A program made the translations under genes and the position numbers. This document shows, piece after piece, positions 27,071 through 35,270 of a stretch of 64,000 nt of DNA. How positions within the stretch are numbered: the first letter of the stretch is position 1; each line of letters opens with the position of its first letter. Source of the stretch: Actinacidiphila guanduensis (GTDB taxonomy: Bacteria > Actinomycetota > Actinomycetes > Streptomycetales > Streptomycetaceae); contig NZ_FNIE01000018.1 in the NCBI RefSeq assembly GCF_900103985.1, positions 62,001 to 126,000 of the forward strand, in the 5' to 3' direction. Below the pieces are notes generated by a model. That model ran no database searches and had not been told where the DNA came from. It saw only the letters and a program-made list of their open reading frames with translations.

Positions 27071-27088
27071 GGTCAAGAGAGTTTGACC
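27071..27088. promoter_or_regulatory. Inverted repeat upstream of the small HTH gene
   Basis: GGTCAA and TTGACC form a perfect six-base inverted repeat with a six-base spacer. The right half could also serve as a -35 element for the gene starting at 27164. It is AT-rich relative to its surroundings. It is a possible autoregulatory site. Confidence 0.4.
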
Positions 27089-27163
27089 GATATCGGGTGG
27101 TCGCGCGGGCGGATCGCGCGGTGCCCGGAGCCGAGAGACCGCCGGTTGGAGGGGCCCGTTCAG

Positions 27164-27619
27164 ATGCCCGACCACGCAACTCCCGACGCCCAGGCGCGGG
27201 CGAGCCTGCACCTGCTGGTGCGGGACATCGAGAGGGTCCGTCGCCAGGTGGACGCCCTGCGCACCCTCACGGCCCAGTTGGGCAACGTCTACCGGCCGCG
27301 GCGCAGCGGGCCGTCCGCGGGGTTCGTGGTGTACGGGCGCGCGCCGGCGCCCACGGTGCGGCTCGCGCAGGAGCTGCGGGACAGTGTCGAGACGCTGGTG
27401 ACGGCGGCGGTGGAGTTCGACCGGTCGCTCGGGTTCTCCTGGGACGCGGTGGGCTCCGCGCTCGGGGTCACCAAGCAGGCGGTGCACCGGCGGTACGGGG
27501 GGCGGCGGCCGGCTCCTCCCGAGCCGGCCGCCGCCTCTGCGGTTCCCACGGTCCCCGCGGCCCGCGGCCCCCACGAGGAGTCCCCCTCCCCCGGCCTCCC
27601 CACCCCCCGCCACCCGTGA
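27164..27619 (+). CDS. Small helix-turn-helix protein of unknown function
   Basis: I do not recognise a named family. The 151-residue protein has an N-terminal helical, possibly coiled segment (LHLLVRDIERVRRQVDALRTLTAQL). A central helical region is followed by a helix-turn-helix-like stretch, FSWDAVGSALGVTKQAVHRRYG (about residues 88-109). The tail is disordered and Pro-rich. ATG at 27164 lies behind GGAGGGG. It is divergent from def. DNA binding is inferred from the HTH only. An inverted repeat ends 75 bases upstream. Confidence 0.72.
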   Translation: MPDHATPDAQARASLHLLVRDIERVRRQVDALRTLTAQLGNVYRPRRSGPSAGFVVYGRAPAPTVRLAQELRDSVETLVTAAVEFDRSLGFSWDAVGSALGVTKQAVHRRYGGRRPAPPEPAAASAVPTVPAARGPHEESPSPGLPTPRHP

Positions 27620-27794
27620 CCAGGGGGTCCCCCCTGCACCCCCGTACCAGGGCCTCTTTCGCCATGCGGCGCCCCCGGCTCCCCGCCGCAGCGCTCCTCT
27701 TACGGCGCCGAGTGCTACGTCATTGGGCCGATGGAACGGCAGCCCGCCATAGGCGCTTCTCCCGATTCCCGGCCGCCAGGCCGGTCTTTGGCTG

Positions 27795-28165
27795 GTCGCG
27801 CAGTTCCCCGCGCCCCAAGAACGGCAACCCGTCTGCCCCACGGGAGTTGTCTGCCGTCCAAAGGCCGGTGGCCTGTTCCCGCGCAGTTCCCCGCGCCCCT
27901 GTACAACTTGCCCCTCGCGCGCACAGCGAGCCCCGTACAACCCAGGGGCGCTGGGGGTACCCCCAGGCGAAGCGCTGGGGGAGGAACTGCGCGACCAGCC
28001 AGCGACCGGCCTGGCGGCCGGGGACCGGCAGAACCCCAACGGCGGGTGGCCGCTCTTGGGGGCGCGGGGAACGGCGCGGGAAGAGGCCACCGTCCTTGCG
28101 ACGGCAACGGGCCCCGTCGGGCAGACGGGCACCCGAAAGGGGCGCGAGGAACTGCGCGACCAGCC
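27795..28165. repeat. Dispersed palindromic repeat, locus D (most of gene-free 27620-28336)
   Basis: This is the largest cluster. A left arm is at 27795-27816. A complete element runs 27879-28003, with left arm CGCGCAGTTCCCCGCGCCCC, centre GTACAACTTGCCCCTCGCGC and CAGCGAGCCCCGTACAACCC, and a right arm carrying the hairpin module. Degenerate arms are at about 28058-28080 and 28138-28165. Modules CAACCCGTCTGCCCCACGGG (27825) and CACCGTCCTTGCGACGGCA (28088) are shared with locus B. No gene is supported in the gap. Apparent frames on both strands are repeat translations. Confidence 0.82.
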
Positions 28166-28336
28166 CAATCGGCGCGGCACCCGGCATCGTAAAAGAAGCC
28201 CTGCGGCGGGGAGCCGGGGGACCCCGGAGGCGGGAGAAAGCGGCGCGCCCTTGGGCGCAAGGGGCCCTCGCAGCGGGAGCTGCACGGTGCGCTTCGTACG
28301 CAGGGTGCGGGAGGATCCCGTGCACCGGCGGAGCCG

Positions 28337-30460
28337 TCAGCCGATGTCGGGCGGGTCCATCCGCAGCAGCAGCGGGAGCTGGGCCGCCCGCGCGGCACGA
28401 GCGACCCGCGCGGCCTTGAGCGCGGCCGCCAGCGCACCCCCCTGCCCCGGCGGCACCCGGTAGAGCAACCGCTCCCACCCCTCACCCCCCTGAGCCCGCG
28501 GCACGCGATACGGCACGGGCCCCAGCACCTCCGTCCCCTCCGGCAGCCGCACCAGCTCCGCGAACTCCGCGAGAGCGGCCGGCGGCCCCGTCACGGAAGC
28601 CATCCGCGCCACGGGCGGGAACCGCAGCTCGGCCCGTTCGGCGAGTTCCCGCACGGCGTGCCCTGCCGGGTCCCACCGCACCAGTGCCTGCACCGGCCGC
28701 AGCGTCGGCTCTGCGAGGACGACGACGGTGCCGCCCTGCCCGGCCGGCCGCACCAGCGAGGCCGCCAGCGCCCAGCGCCGCAGCGCCTCCTCCCCCGCCC
28801 GCAGGTCGGGACGGCCGAGCAGCGCCCACCCGTCCAGCAGCAGCGCGGCCGCGTACCCGCCGTCGGCGACAGGCTCGGCGCCGGGCGTGGCGATGACGAG
28901 CGCGGGCGCGGCACCGACGGTGGCGAGCACCGTGTCCCGCCCCGAGGTCCGTACCGGCACCTTCGGGAACGCCCGCCCCAGCTCCTCGGCGGTCCGCCGG
29001 GCCCCCACGATGCTGGCCCGCAGCCGGAAACCGCCGCACTCCTGGCAGTGCCAGTCCGCGGCGGGCCGCCCGCACCAGCCGCAGGACGGCGTGCCGCCCT
29101 CCTCGCGGACCTCCAGCGGCCCGGAGCAGGCCGCGCACCTGGCGGGCTCGCGGCAGCGGTCGCAGGCGAGCCGCGGCACGTAGCCGCGGCGCGGCACCTG
29201 GACGAGGACGGGCCCGTGCGCGAGGGCGTCGCGGGTGACGCGCCAGGCGAGCGAGGGCAGCCGGGCGGCGCGCGCGGCCTCGTCCCGGGCCTGGTCGGCG
29301 TCGCCGACGGTCCGCACCAGGGGTGCCGCGGCCCGTACCTCCTCGCGAGCCGCGGCCAGCGGCAGCGCCCACCCGCTGTCCACGAGCTGCGCGCCCTCCA
29401 CCGTGCCGGTGATGCCGCCGAGCAGCAGGGCGGTGCGCTCCTCGCGGGCCCGCAGCAGCAGCACCTCGCGGGCGTGCGGCTGGGGGGCGTGCGGCTCGGC
29501 GTGGCTGGAGTCGCCGTCGTCCCACAGGGCGACCAGCCCCAGGTCGGCGACGGGGGCGAACATCGCGGCCCGGGTGCCGACCACCGCCTTGACGGCCCCG
29601 CGGCTGACCGCGAGCCAGCGCCGGTAGCGCTCCTCCGGTCCGGCGTCGGCGGTGAGCAGCACGTGCCGGCCCGCGCCGAGCAGCGCGGTCAGTGCGGCGT
29701 CCACCCGGGCGGCGCTGCGCCCGTCGGGCAGGACGACCAGGGCGCCGCGTCCGGCGGCGAGCGCGGTCGCCGCGGCGGTGGCCAGCTCCAGCGGCCAGTG
29801 CGGTCCGGGCAGCGCGAGCCAGACCGCGCGCGGGGTGTCGCCGCGGGCGAGGGCCTGCAGGAAGGCGGGGCCCGTGGGGTAGCGGGTCCAGGGGCCGGGG
29901 GCGGGCGGCGCGGGGTCGGGCAGCGGGTCCGGCGAGGGCTCGCGTTCGGCGCGGGCCATCCGGGGCGGCACGGCGAGCTGCACGACGTCGGCGAGCGCGC
30001 CCGCGTAGCGGTCGGCGACCTGGCGGCACAGCCGCAGCAGGGCGGGAGTGAGCACGGGTTCGGTGGACAGCACCTGGGCGAGCGGGGCGAGCGGGCCGGC
30101 GAAGTCGCTGTCGGCGCGGCGCTCGACGATGAAGCCGTCGTGCAGGGTGCCGCCCTCGCGGCGGCCCTTGACGACGCGGGCGCCGAACCTGACCCGGATC
30201 CGCACGCCGGGCCGGGCGTCCTCGTCCATGGCGGCGGGCACGGCGTAGTCGAAGAACTGGTCCAGGTGGACCAGGCCCTTGTCCACCAGGACGCGTGCGA
30301 CGGGCAGTCCCTCGGCGAGTGCGGCGCCGCGCCAGGTGCGCGGCTTGGCCCGGGGTTCCTTGGCCTTGCGGACGGTCTCCCGGATGAGCGCGAGCTGCTC
30401 CCCGCCCGGTGCCTGCTCTCCCGGACGTCCCGCCTGCTCACCCTTCTCGCCGCTCACCAT
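28337..30460 (-). CDS. priA: Primosomal protein N'-like PriA, helicase-motif-less actinobacterial type
   Basis: The 707-residue protein keeps the PriA N-terminal 3'BD fold (VARVLVDKGLVHLDQFFDYAVP). It also keeps the zinc-binding cysteine array CDRCREPARCAAC ... CGWCGRPAADWHCQECGG. The helicase motifs are lost: no GxGKT appears where Walker A should be (LVVLPDGRSAARVDAAL), and the DEEH box reads WDDGDSSH. This is known for actinobacterial PriA, whose role in replication restart must be structural. ATG at 30460 follows AGGA by five bases. Confidence 0.9.
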   Translation of the reverse strand: MVSGEKGEQAGRPGEQAPGGEQLALIRETVRKAKEPRAKPRTWRGAALAEGLPVARVLVDKGLVHLDQFFDYAVPAAMDEDARPGVRIRVRFGARVVKGRREGGTLHDGFIVERRADSDFAGPLAPLAQVLSTEPVLTPALLRLCRQVADRYAGALADVVQLAVPPRMARAEREPSPDPLPDPAPPAPGPWTRYPTGPAFLQALARGDTPRAVWLALPGPHWPLELATAAATALAAGRGALVVLPDGRSAARVDAALTALLGAGRHVLLTADAGPEERYRRWLAVSRGAVKAVVGTRAAMFAPVADLGLVALWDDGDSSHAEPHAPQPHAREVLLLRAREERTALLLGGITGTVEGAQLVDSGWALPLAAAREEVRAAAPLVRTVGDADQARDEAARAARLPSLAWRVTRDALAHGPVLVQVPRRGYVPRLACDRCREPARCAACSGPLEVREEGGTPSCGWCGRPAADWHCQECGGFRLRASIVGARRTAEELGRAFPKVPVRTSGRDTVLATVGAAPALVIATPGAEPVADGGYAAALLLDGWALLGRPDLRAGEEALRRWALAASLVRPAGQGGTVVVLAEPTLRPVQALVRWDPAGHAVRELAERAELRFPPVARMASVTGPPAALAEFAELVRLPEGTEVLGPVPYRVPRAQGGEGWERLLYRVPPGQGGALAAALKAARVARAARAAQLPLLLRMDPPDIG

Positions 30461-30612
30461 GTGATTCCTACCAGACGGCACGGACATCCCCCGCCCACCG
30501 GCCGGTCCGCCGGGCCGCAAGGAGCCGTCGGCACCTGTACGTCCGCACGCCGCCTGCCGCCACGGGAAGCGCGGGGGCCCCGCACGCCGCCGTACGGACC
30601 TGCGTACACGCG

Positions 30613-30651
30613 GAAGGCCCGGTCCCACCGCGTGGGTGGGACCGGGCCTTC
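30613..30651 (-). terminator. Terminator after metK
   Basis: A perfect 17-base inverted repeat (GAAGGCCCGGTCCCACC and its complement) with a five-base loop lies 36 bases beyond the metK stop and separates it from priA. It has no U-tract. Confidence 0.88.
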
Positions 30652-30687
30652 GGGGTGCCGCCCGGAGCGGGGCGGCGAAGTGTCCGC

Positions 30688-31896
30688 TTACAGGCCCGCG
30701 GCGGCGCGCAGCTCGTCCACGCGGTTCGTCTTCTCCCACGTGAAGTCGTCCAGCTCGCGGCCGAAGTGGCCGTACGCCGCGGTCTGGGCGTAGATCGGCC
30801 GGAGCAGGTCCAGGTCGCGGATGATCGCGGCCGGGCGCAGGTCGAAGACCTCGCTGATGGCCTGCTCGATCTTCTCGACCTCGACGTTCGCGGTGCCGAA
30901 GGTCTCCACGAACAGGCCCACCGGCTCGGCCTTGCCGATCGCGTAGGCGACCTGGACCTCGCAGCGGGCGGCCAGGCGCGCAGCCACGACGTTCTTGGCG
31001 ACCCAGCGCATCGCGTAGGCGGCCGAGCGGTCCACCTTGGACGGGTCCTTGCCGGAGAAGGCGCCGCCGCCGTGGCGGGCCATGCCGCCGTAGGTGTCGA
31101 TGATGATCTTGCGGCCGGTCAGGCCCGCGTCGCCCATCGGGCCGCCGATCTCGAACCGCCCGGTGGGGTTGACCAGCAGCCGGTAGCCGTCGGTGTCGAG
31201 CTTGATGCCCTCGTCGAGCAGCGCCTTCAGCTCGACCTCGACCACGAACTCGCGGATGTCGGGGGCGAGCAGCGACTCCAGGTCGATGTCGGAGGCGTGC
31301 TGCGAGGAGACCACCACCGTGTCGAGGCGGACGGCCTTGTCGCCGTCGTACTCGATGGTGACCTGGGTCTTGCCGTCGGGGCGCAGGTAGGGGATGGTCC
31401 CGTTCTTGCGCACCTCGGACAGCCGCTTGGACAGCCGGTGGGCGAGCATGATCGGCAGCGGCATCAGCTCGGGCGTCTCGTCGGAGGCGTAGCCGAACAT
31501 CAGGCCCTGGTCGCCGGCGCCCTGCTTGTCCAGGTCGTCGTCGTCGCCCTCGACCCGCTTCTCGTACGCGGTGTCGACGCCCTGCGCGATGTCGGGCGAC
31601 TGCGCGCCGATGGAGACCGAGACACCGCAGGACGCGCCGTCGAAGCCCTTCTTGGAGGAGTCGTACCCGATCTCCAGGATCCGCTCGCGCACCAGGGAGG
31701 CGATGTCCACGTACGCGGAGGTCGTCACCTCGCCCGCGATGTGCACCTGGCCGGTGGTGATCAAGGTCTCCACCGCGACCCGGGAGGTCGGGTCGGCGGC
31801 GAGCAGGGCGTCCAGAATGCTGTCGCTGATCTGGTCAGCGATCTTGTCGGGGTGACCCTCGGTCACGGACTCCGAAGTGAACAGACGGCGGGACAC
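30688..31896 (-). CDS. metK: S-adenosylmethionine synthetase
   Basis: MetK makes SAM from methionine and ATP. The 402-residue protein is full length, with SRRLFTSESVTEGHPDKIADQ, SDETPELMPLPIMLAHRL, and the ATP motif region GGAFSGKDPSKVDRSAAYA. The start is GTG at 31896, four bases after AGGGAG. The upstream in-frame extension (SAGRSPEHSATIEP) has no family match. The TAA stop is unusual for this GC content. A 320-base untranslated region precedes the gene. Confidence 0.97.
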   Translation of the reverse strand: MSRRLFTSESVTEGHPDKIADQISDSILDALLAADPTSRVAVETLITTGQVHIAGEVTTSAYVDIASLVRERILEIGYDSSKKGFDGASCGVSVSIGAQSPDIAQGVDTAYEKRVEGDDDDLDKQGAGDQGLMFGYASDETPELMPLPIMLAHRLSKRLSEVRKNGTIPYLRPDGKTQVTIEYDGDKAVRLDTVVVSSQHASDIDLESLLAPDIREFVVEVELKALLDEGIKLDTDGYRLLVNPTGRFEIGGPMGDAGLTGRKIIIDTYGGMARHGGGAFSGKDPSKVDRSAAYAMRWVAKNVVAARLAARCEVQVAYAIGKAEPVGLFVETFGTANVEVEKIEQAISEVFDLRPAAIIRDLDLLRPIYAQTAAYGHFGRELDDFTWEKTNRVDELRAAAGL

Positions 31897-32216
31897 ATCG
31901 CTCCCTGGGGTTGCAGCGGCTGCTGGCTCGATCGTTGCGGAGTGCTCAGGGCTGCGCCCGGCGCTCCGCGGCAAGCTTATCGTCCGCGTCGCGCCGGCGG
32001 GCCTGGCATCTCGTCCTTTGGATATGCCACAGCCTGGGCGCTGTGTCCACCCTCGTCCACCTCACTCTGCGCGCATGCCGCCGCTTGGGCGAGCGGGCGG
32101 CCCGCCGTCCGGGGTGCGATTCACCCCAGCGGCACCCCAACGGCACCCCAGCGGCACCCCCGGCACTCGGGCGGCACCTCCGGCGGCCACGGCGGCTGGC
32201 CCGTCCCCCGGGCGGG
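31897..32216 (-). other. Gene-free leader region between coaBC and metK, with short tandem repeats
   Basis: No gene is visible. At 32123-32162 a 10-11-base unit (CAGCGGCACCC) repeats four times with small changes. Around 32009-32032 GGCAT and ATGCC flank a possible hairpin on the metK strand, and ACAGCC ... GGCTGT pairs lie beside it. The region probably holds the metK promoter. A match to a known SAM riboswitch class is not evident. Confidence 0.45.
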
Positions 32217-33428
32217 TCAGGGGGCGGTTTCCAGCCGCGCCGCCACCAGGTCCCACACCTGGTCGGCCAGCGCTTCCTTCGGCCCGTGCGGTACGGGCGT
32301 GGCGCTGCCGTCGGCGCCCAGCACGACGGCCTCGTTGTCCTCGGTGCCGAACGCCTTGCCGTCACCGACCTCGTTGACGACCAGCAGGTCGCAGCCCTTG
32401 CGGGCGAGCTTGGCGCGGCCGTGGGCGAGCACGTCGTCGGTCTCGGCGGCGAATCCGACGACGACCTGGCCGGGCCGGGCCCGGCGGGCGGAGATCTCGG
32501 CGAGGATGTCGGGGTTGCGGACCAGCGCCAGCGGCTCGGGCTCCTGCCCGTCCTGCTTCTTGATCTTGCTGGCCGCGTAGGCGGCTGGCCGGAAGTCCGC
32601 GACGGCCGCGGCCATGACGACGGCGTCCGCGTCGGCGGCGGCCTTGACGACGGCTTCGCGCAGCTGCTCGGCGGTGCCGACCGCGATCACGTCGGCGCCG
32701 GCCGGGTCGGGCAGCCCGGTGTTCGCCGCGACCAGGGTCACCCGGGCGCCGCGGGCCAGCGCGGTGCGGGCCAGGGCGTAGCCCTGCTTGCCGGAGGAGC
32801 GGTTGCCGAGGTAGCGCACGGGGTCCAGCGGCTCGCGGGTGCCGCCGGCGCTGACCACCACGTGCCGCCCGGCGAGGTCGGGGCGGGCCGGGCCGCGGGC
32901 GAGCACCCGGCGGCAGACCTGGAAGATCTCGTCCGGGTCGGGCAGCCGGCCCTTGCCGGTGTCGGCGCCGGTCAGCCGTCCGACGGCCGGCTCCAGGACG
33001 ACGGCGCCGCGCTCGCGCAGGGTGGCCACGTTCGCCCGGGTGGCCGGGTGCTCCCACATCTCGGTGTGCATGGCGGGGGCGAAGACCACCGGGCAGCGGG
33101 CGGTGAGCAGGGTGTTGGTCAGCAGGTCGTCGGCCAGGCCGTGCGCGGCCCTGGCGAGCACGTCGGCGGTGGCGGGGGCGACGACGACGAGGTCGGCGTG
33201 CCGGCCGATCCGCACGTGGGGCACCTCGTGCGCGTCGTCCCACACCCGGGTGGCGACGGGCTTGCCGGACAGCGCCGCCCAGGTGGCCTCGCCGACGAAG
33301 TGCAGCGCCGACGCGGTGGGCACCACCTGCACCTCGTGCCCGGACTCGGTCAGCCGGCGCAGCAGCTCGCACGCCTTGTACGCGGCGATGCCGCCGCTGA
33401 CGCCGAGGACGACCTGTGGCTTGCCCAT
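32217..33428 (-). CDS. coaBC: Bifunctional phosphopantothenoylcysteine decarboxylase / synthetase
   Basis: CoaBC performs two steps of coenzyme A synthesis. The N-terminal flavoprotein decarboxylase domain (about 1-180) shows LGVSGGIAAYKACEL, the catalytic HVRIGRHAD region, and FAPAMHTEMW. The C-terminal CTP-dependent synthetase domain (about 185-400) shows VVSAGGTREPLDPVRYLGNRSSG and MAAAVADFRP. Length (403 residues) is standard. It follows rpoZ across a strong terminator, so it probably has its own promoter. Confidence 0.96.
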   Translation of the reverse strand: MGKPQVVLGVSGGIAAYKACELLRRLTESGHEVQVVPTASALHFVGEATWAALSGKPVATRVWDDAHEVPHVRIGRHADLVVVAPATADVLARAAHGLADDLLTNTLLTARCPVVFAPAMHTEMWEHPATRANVATLRERGAVVLEPAVGRLTGADTGKGRLPDPDEIFQVCRRVLARGPARPDLAGRHVVVSAGGTREPLDPVRYLGNRSSGKQGYALARTALARGARVTLVAANTGLPDPAGADVIAVGTAEQLREAVVKAAADADAVVMAAAVADFRPAAYAASKIKKQDGQEPEPLALVRNPDILAEISARRARPGQVVVGFAAETDDVLAHGRAKLARKGCDLLVVNEVGDGKAFGTEDNEAVVLGADGSATPVPHGPKEALADQVWDLVAARLETAP

Positions 33429-33491
33429 GCCTGCACTCCGCTCCTGTCACCGGTGGGCCCGGACCCGTGGCCCCCGCTCTCCCCCATGACA

Positions 33492-33530
33492 CACCACGGG
33501 CCCGGCGGGTGCTCCGCCGGGCCCGTGGTG
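33492..33530 (-). terminator. Terminator after rpoZ
   Basis: CACCACGGGCCCGGCGG and its exact complement form a 17-base stem around a five-base loop, 22 bases after the rpoZ stop and upstream of coaBC. No U-tract follows. Confidence 0.88.
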
Positions 33531-33551
33531 GGGCGATGTGATGGCCCGCCG

Positions 33552-33824
33552 CTACTGCGGCGGCGCCTCGACGGCCTCGGAGGTGAGCAGGCCGGCGTTG
33601 ATCTCCCGCAGCGCGATGGACAGCGGCTTCTCGTGGACGTGGGTGTCGACCAGCGGTCCGACGTACTCCAGCAGGCCCTCGCCGAGCTGGGAGTAGTACG
33701 CGTTGATCTGCCGGGCGCGCTTGGCCGCGTAGATCACCAGGCTGTACTTGGAGTCGGTGGCCTCGAGGAGCTCGTCGATCGGCGGGTTGATGATGCCCTC
33801 GGGCGTGGTGATGGAAGAGGACAC
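33552..33824 (-). CDS. rpoZ: RNA polymerase omega subunit
   Basis: Omega assists RNA polymerase assembly by clamping beta'. The 90-residue actinobacterial form contains the core SKYSLVIYAAKRARQINAYY and a C-terminal EKPLSIALREINAGLL. It begins with GTG at 33824. In Streptomyces omega is needed for normal development through effects on RNA polymerase stability. It is downstream of gmk, the usual gmk-rpoZ pair. Confidence 0.96.
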   Translation of the reverse strand: MSSSITTPEGIINPPIDELLEATDSKYSLVIYAAKRARQINAYYSQLGEGLLEYVGPLVDTHVHEKPLSIALREINAGLLTSEAVEAPPQ

Positions 33825-33902
33825 GCTCTACCTACCCCTACTTGTGGACGACGGTGATCGGGTCCGGATCGCTCCGGACAGGTGGACCGCAGGCAGCCGC
33901 GG

Positions 33903-34526
33903 TCACCCGATTCCCATCAAGGCTAGCAGCTCGCGCGCTACCGCCTCGACGGAGGTGTTGACAAGGGTGGTGTCGAACTCCGACTCCGCGGCCAGCTCGA
34001 CCCGGGCCGCGGCCAGCCGCCGCTCGATCACCTCGGGCGATTCGGTGCCCCGCCCGGTGAGCCGGCGCACCAGCTCCTCCCAGCTCGGCGGGGCCAGGAA
34101 GACCAGCCGCGCGTCGGGCATCGACTCGCGGACCAGCCGCGCGCCCTGCAGGTCGATCTCCAGCAGCACCGGCTCGCCGGCCGCGAGCCGGTCCAGGACG
34201 GCCTGCCGGGGGGTGCCGTAGCGGTGGCCGGCGAACTCGGCCCACTCCAGCAGCTCGCCGTTGGCGACGAGCTTGTCGAACTCGTCGTCGTCGGTGAAGA
34301 AGTACTGCACGCCCTCCTGCTCGCCGGGCCGGGGCCTGCGGGTGGTGGCCGAGACCGACAGCCAGACCTCGGGGTGCTCGGCGCGCAGGTGGGCGACGAC
34401 CGTGCTCTTGCCGACGCCCGAGGGGCCGGAGAGCACGGTCAGCCGCGGATGTCCGTCCGGGGGGGCCGGGGAAGCCCCCTGCGAGGCGAGGGGACTGGCC
34501 GCCCCCGGGGAGACTGGAGAGCTCAT
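33903..34526 (-). CDS. gmk: Guanylate kinase
   Basis: Gmk phosphorylates GMP to GDP. The 207-residue protein has a Pro/Ala-rich N-terminal extension of about 27 residues, then the P-loop GPSGVGKST. The GMP-binding region follows: SVSATTRRPRPGEQEGVQYFF, EWAEFAGHRYGTP and LEIDLQGARLV. ATG at 34526 has only a weak upstream site. The gene lies between sihf and rpoZ, as in other streptomycetes. Confidence 0.96.
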   Translation of the reverse strand: MSSPVSPGAASPLASQGASPAPPDGHPRLTVLSGPSGVGKSTVVAHLRAEHPEVWLSVSATTRRPRPGEQEGVQYFFTDDDEFDKLVANGELLEWAEFAGHRYGTPRQAVLDRLAAGEPVLLEIDLQGARLVRESMPDARLVFLAPPSWEELVRRLTGRGTESPEVIERRLAAARVELAAESEFDTTLVNTSVEAVARELLALMGIG

Positions 34527-34642
34527 GAAGCGATTATCCCCGGTTCCCGGGAGCGGCGGGACCGGACTCGCTCGCGGCGGCGGGTGCCGGACGGGGTGTG
34601 CGGCCCCGACCCGGCGCCCACCGGGCCCTGACGAGGGCCCGG

Positions 34643-34966
34643 TCAGGCCGGGGTGCCGCCGAACTCGCGCTCCAGGGAGGCGATCTGGTTCGAGCCGAGG
34701 CCGCGAACACGACGGCTCTCGGAGATGCCGAGCCGCTCCATGATCTGCTTGGCGCGGACCTTGCCGACGCCGGGGAGGGATTCGAGCAGGGCGGAGACCT
34801 TCATCTTGCCGATGACATCGTTCTCCTGGCCCTGCTTGATGACCTCGTGCAGCGAAGCGCCGGAGTGCTTGAGCCGGTTCTTGACCTCGGCGCGCTCCCG
34901 GCGAGCCGCGGCGGCCTTTTCGAGCGCGGCAGCGCGCTGTTCAGGGGTAAGGGGCGGAAGAGCCAC
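34643..34966 (-). CDS. sihF: Streptomyces integration host factor, nucleoid-associated protein
   Basis: sIHF is a small actinobacterial DNA-binding protein that constrains supercoils and influences sporulation and antibiotic production. The 107-residue protein begins VALPPLTPEQRAAALEKAAA (GTG start at 34966). It has a long N-terminal helix, then the helix-two-turns-helix segment SLPGVGKVRAKQIMERLGIS and the C-terminal RVRGLGSNQIASLEREF. It is nearly invariant in the genus. A good promoter is visible upstream at 35067-35095. Confidence 0.95.
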   Translation of the reverse strand: MALPPLTPEQRAAALEKAAAARRERAEVKNRLKHSGASLHEVIKQGQENDVIGKMKVSALLESLPGVGKVRAKQIMERLGISESRRVRGLGSNQIASLEREFGGTPA

Positions 34967-35270
34967 GCCTACGTCACCTCGGATGTAGAGCAATCGGATA
35001 CGGAGTGCCGGTCACCCGGCGGCACCGGGCGACCTGTGGCGCGCCTGGGACGGCGCGTTCAGTCGGAGACTAGCGGTCCCAACGGCCCAAGTCAGCGAGA
35101 ACAGAGGAAAAGTCCTGGTCAGCATCAATCCACCGGGATATTTGGGGCATACCGGAACGGGAATCGCGGTCAATGCGCCGAGTGGTTGAATCCGGCCCTT
35201 TTTTCGATCGTTTACCCGTCGTATCGGCGGACCGTAATACCGGCGGAATCCGTCTCCGGTGATCGCCGAT
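34967..35270 (-). other. Gene-free region between pyrF and sihF
   Basis: This 300-base stretch is notably AT-richer than its surroundings (for example CGGGATATTTGGGGC and CCCTTTTTTCGATCG). It holds the sihF promoter on the right-to-left strand. Near 35198 a run of six T (six A on the transcribed strand) occurs, but no adjacent strong stem was found that would make a pyrF terminator. No coding sequence is visible. Confidence 0.5.
35067..35095 (-). promoter_or_regulatory. Vegetative promoter of sihF
   Basis: On the complementary strand, CTGACT (35090-35095) and TAGTCT (35067-35072) are separated by exactly 17 bases, about 100 bases upstream of the sihF start. The -10 fits TANNNT, typical of HrdB-dependent promoters. 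Confidence 0.6.

Noticed and set aside
27620..28336. Several 130-250-codon frames on both strands in the gap before priA
   Set aside because: They are translations of the repeat elements. The same peptides (for example AGNCATSQ) recur at the other repeat loci.
32123..32162. Possible CRISPR-like array upstream of metK
   Set aside because: The unit is only 10-11 bases with no spacers. It is a simple tandem repeat.
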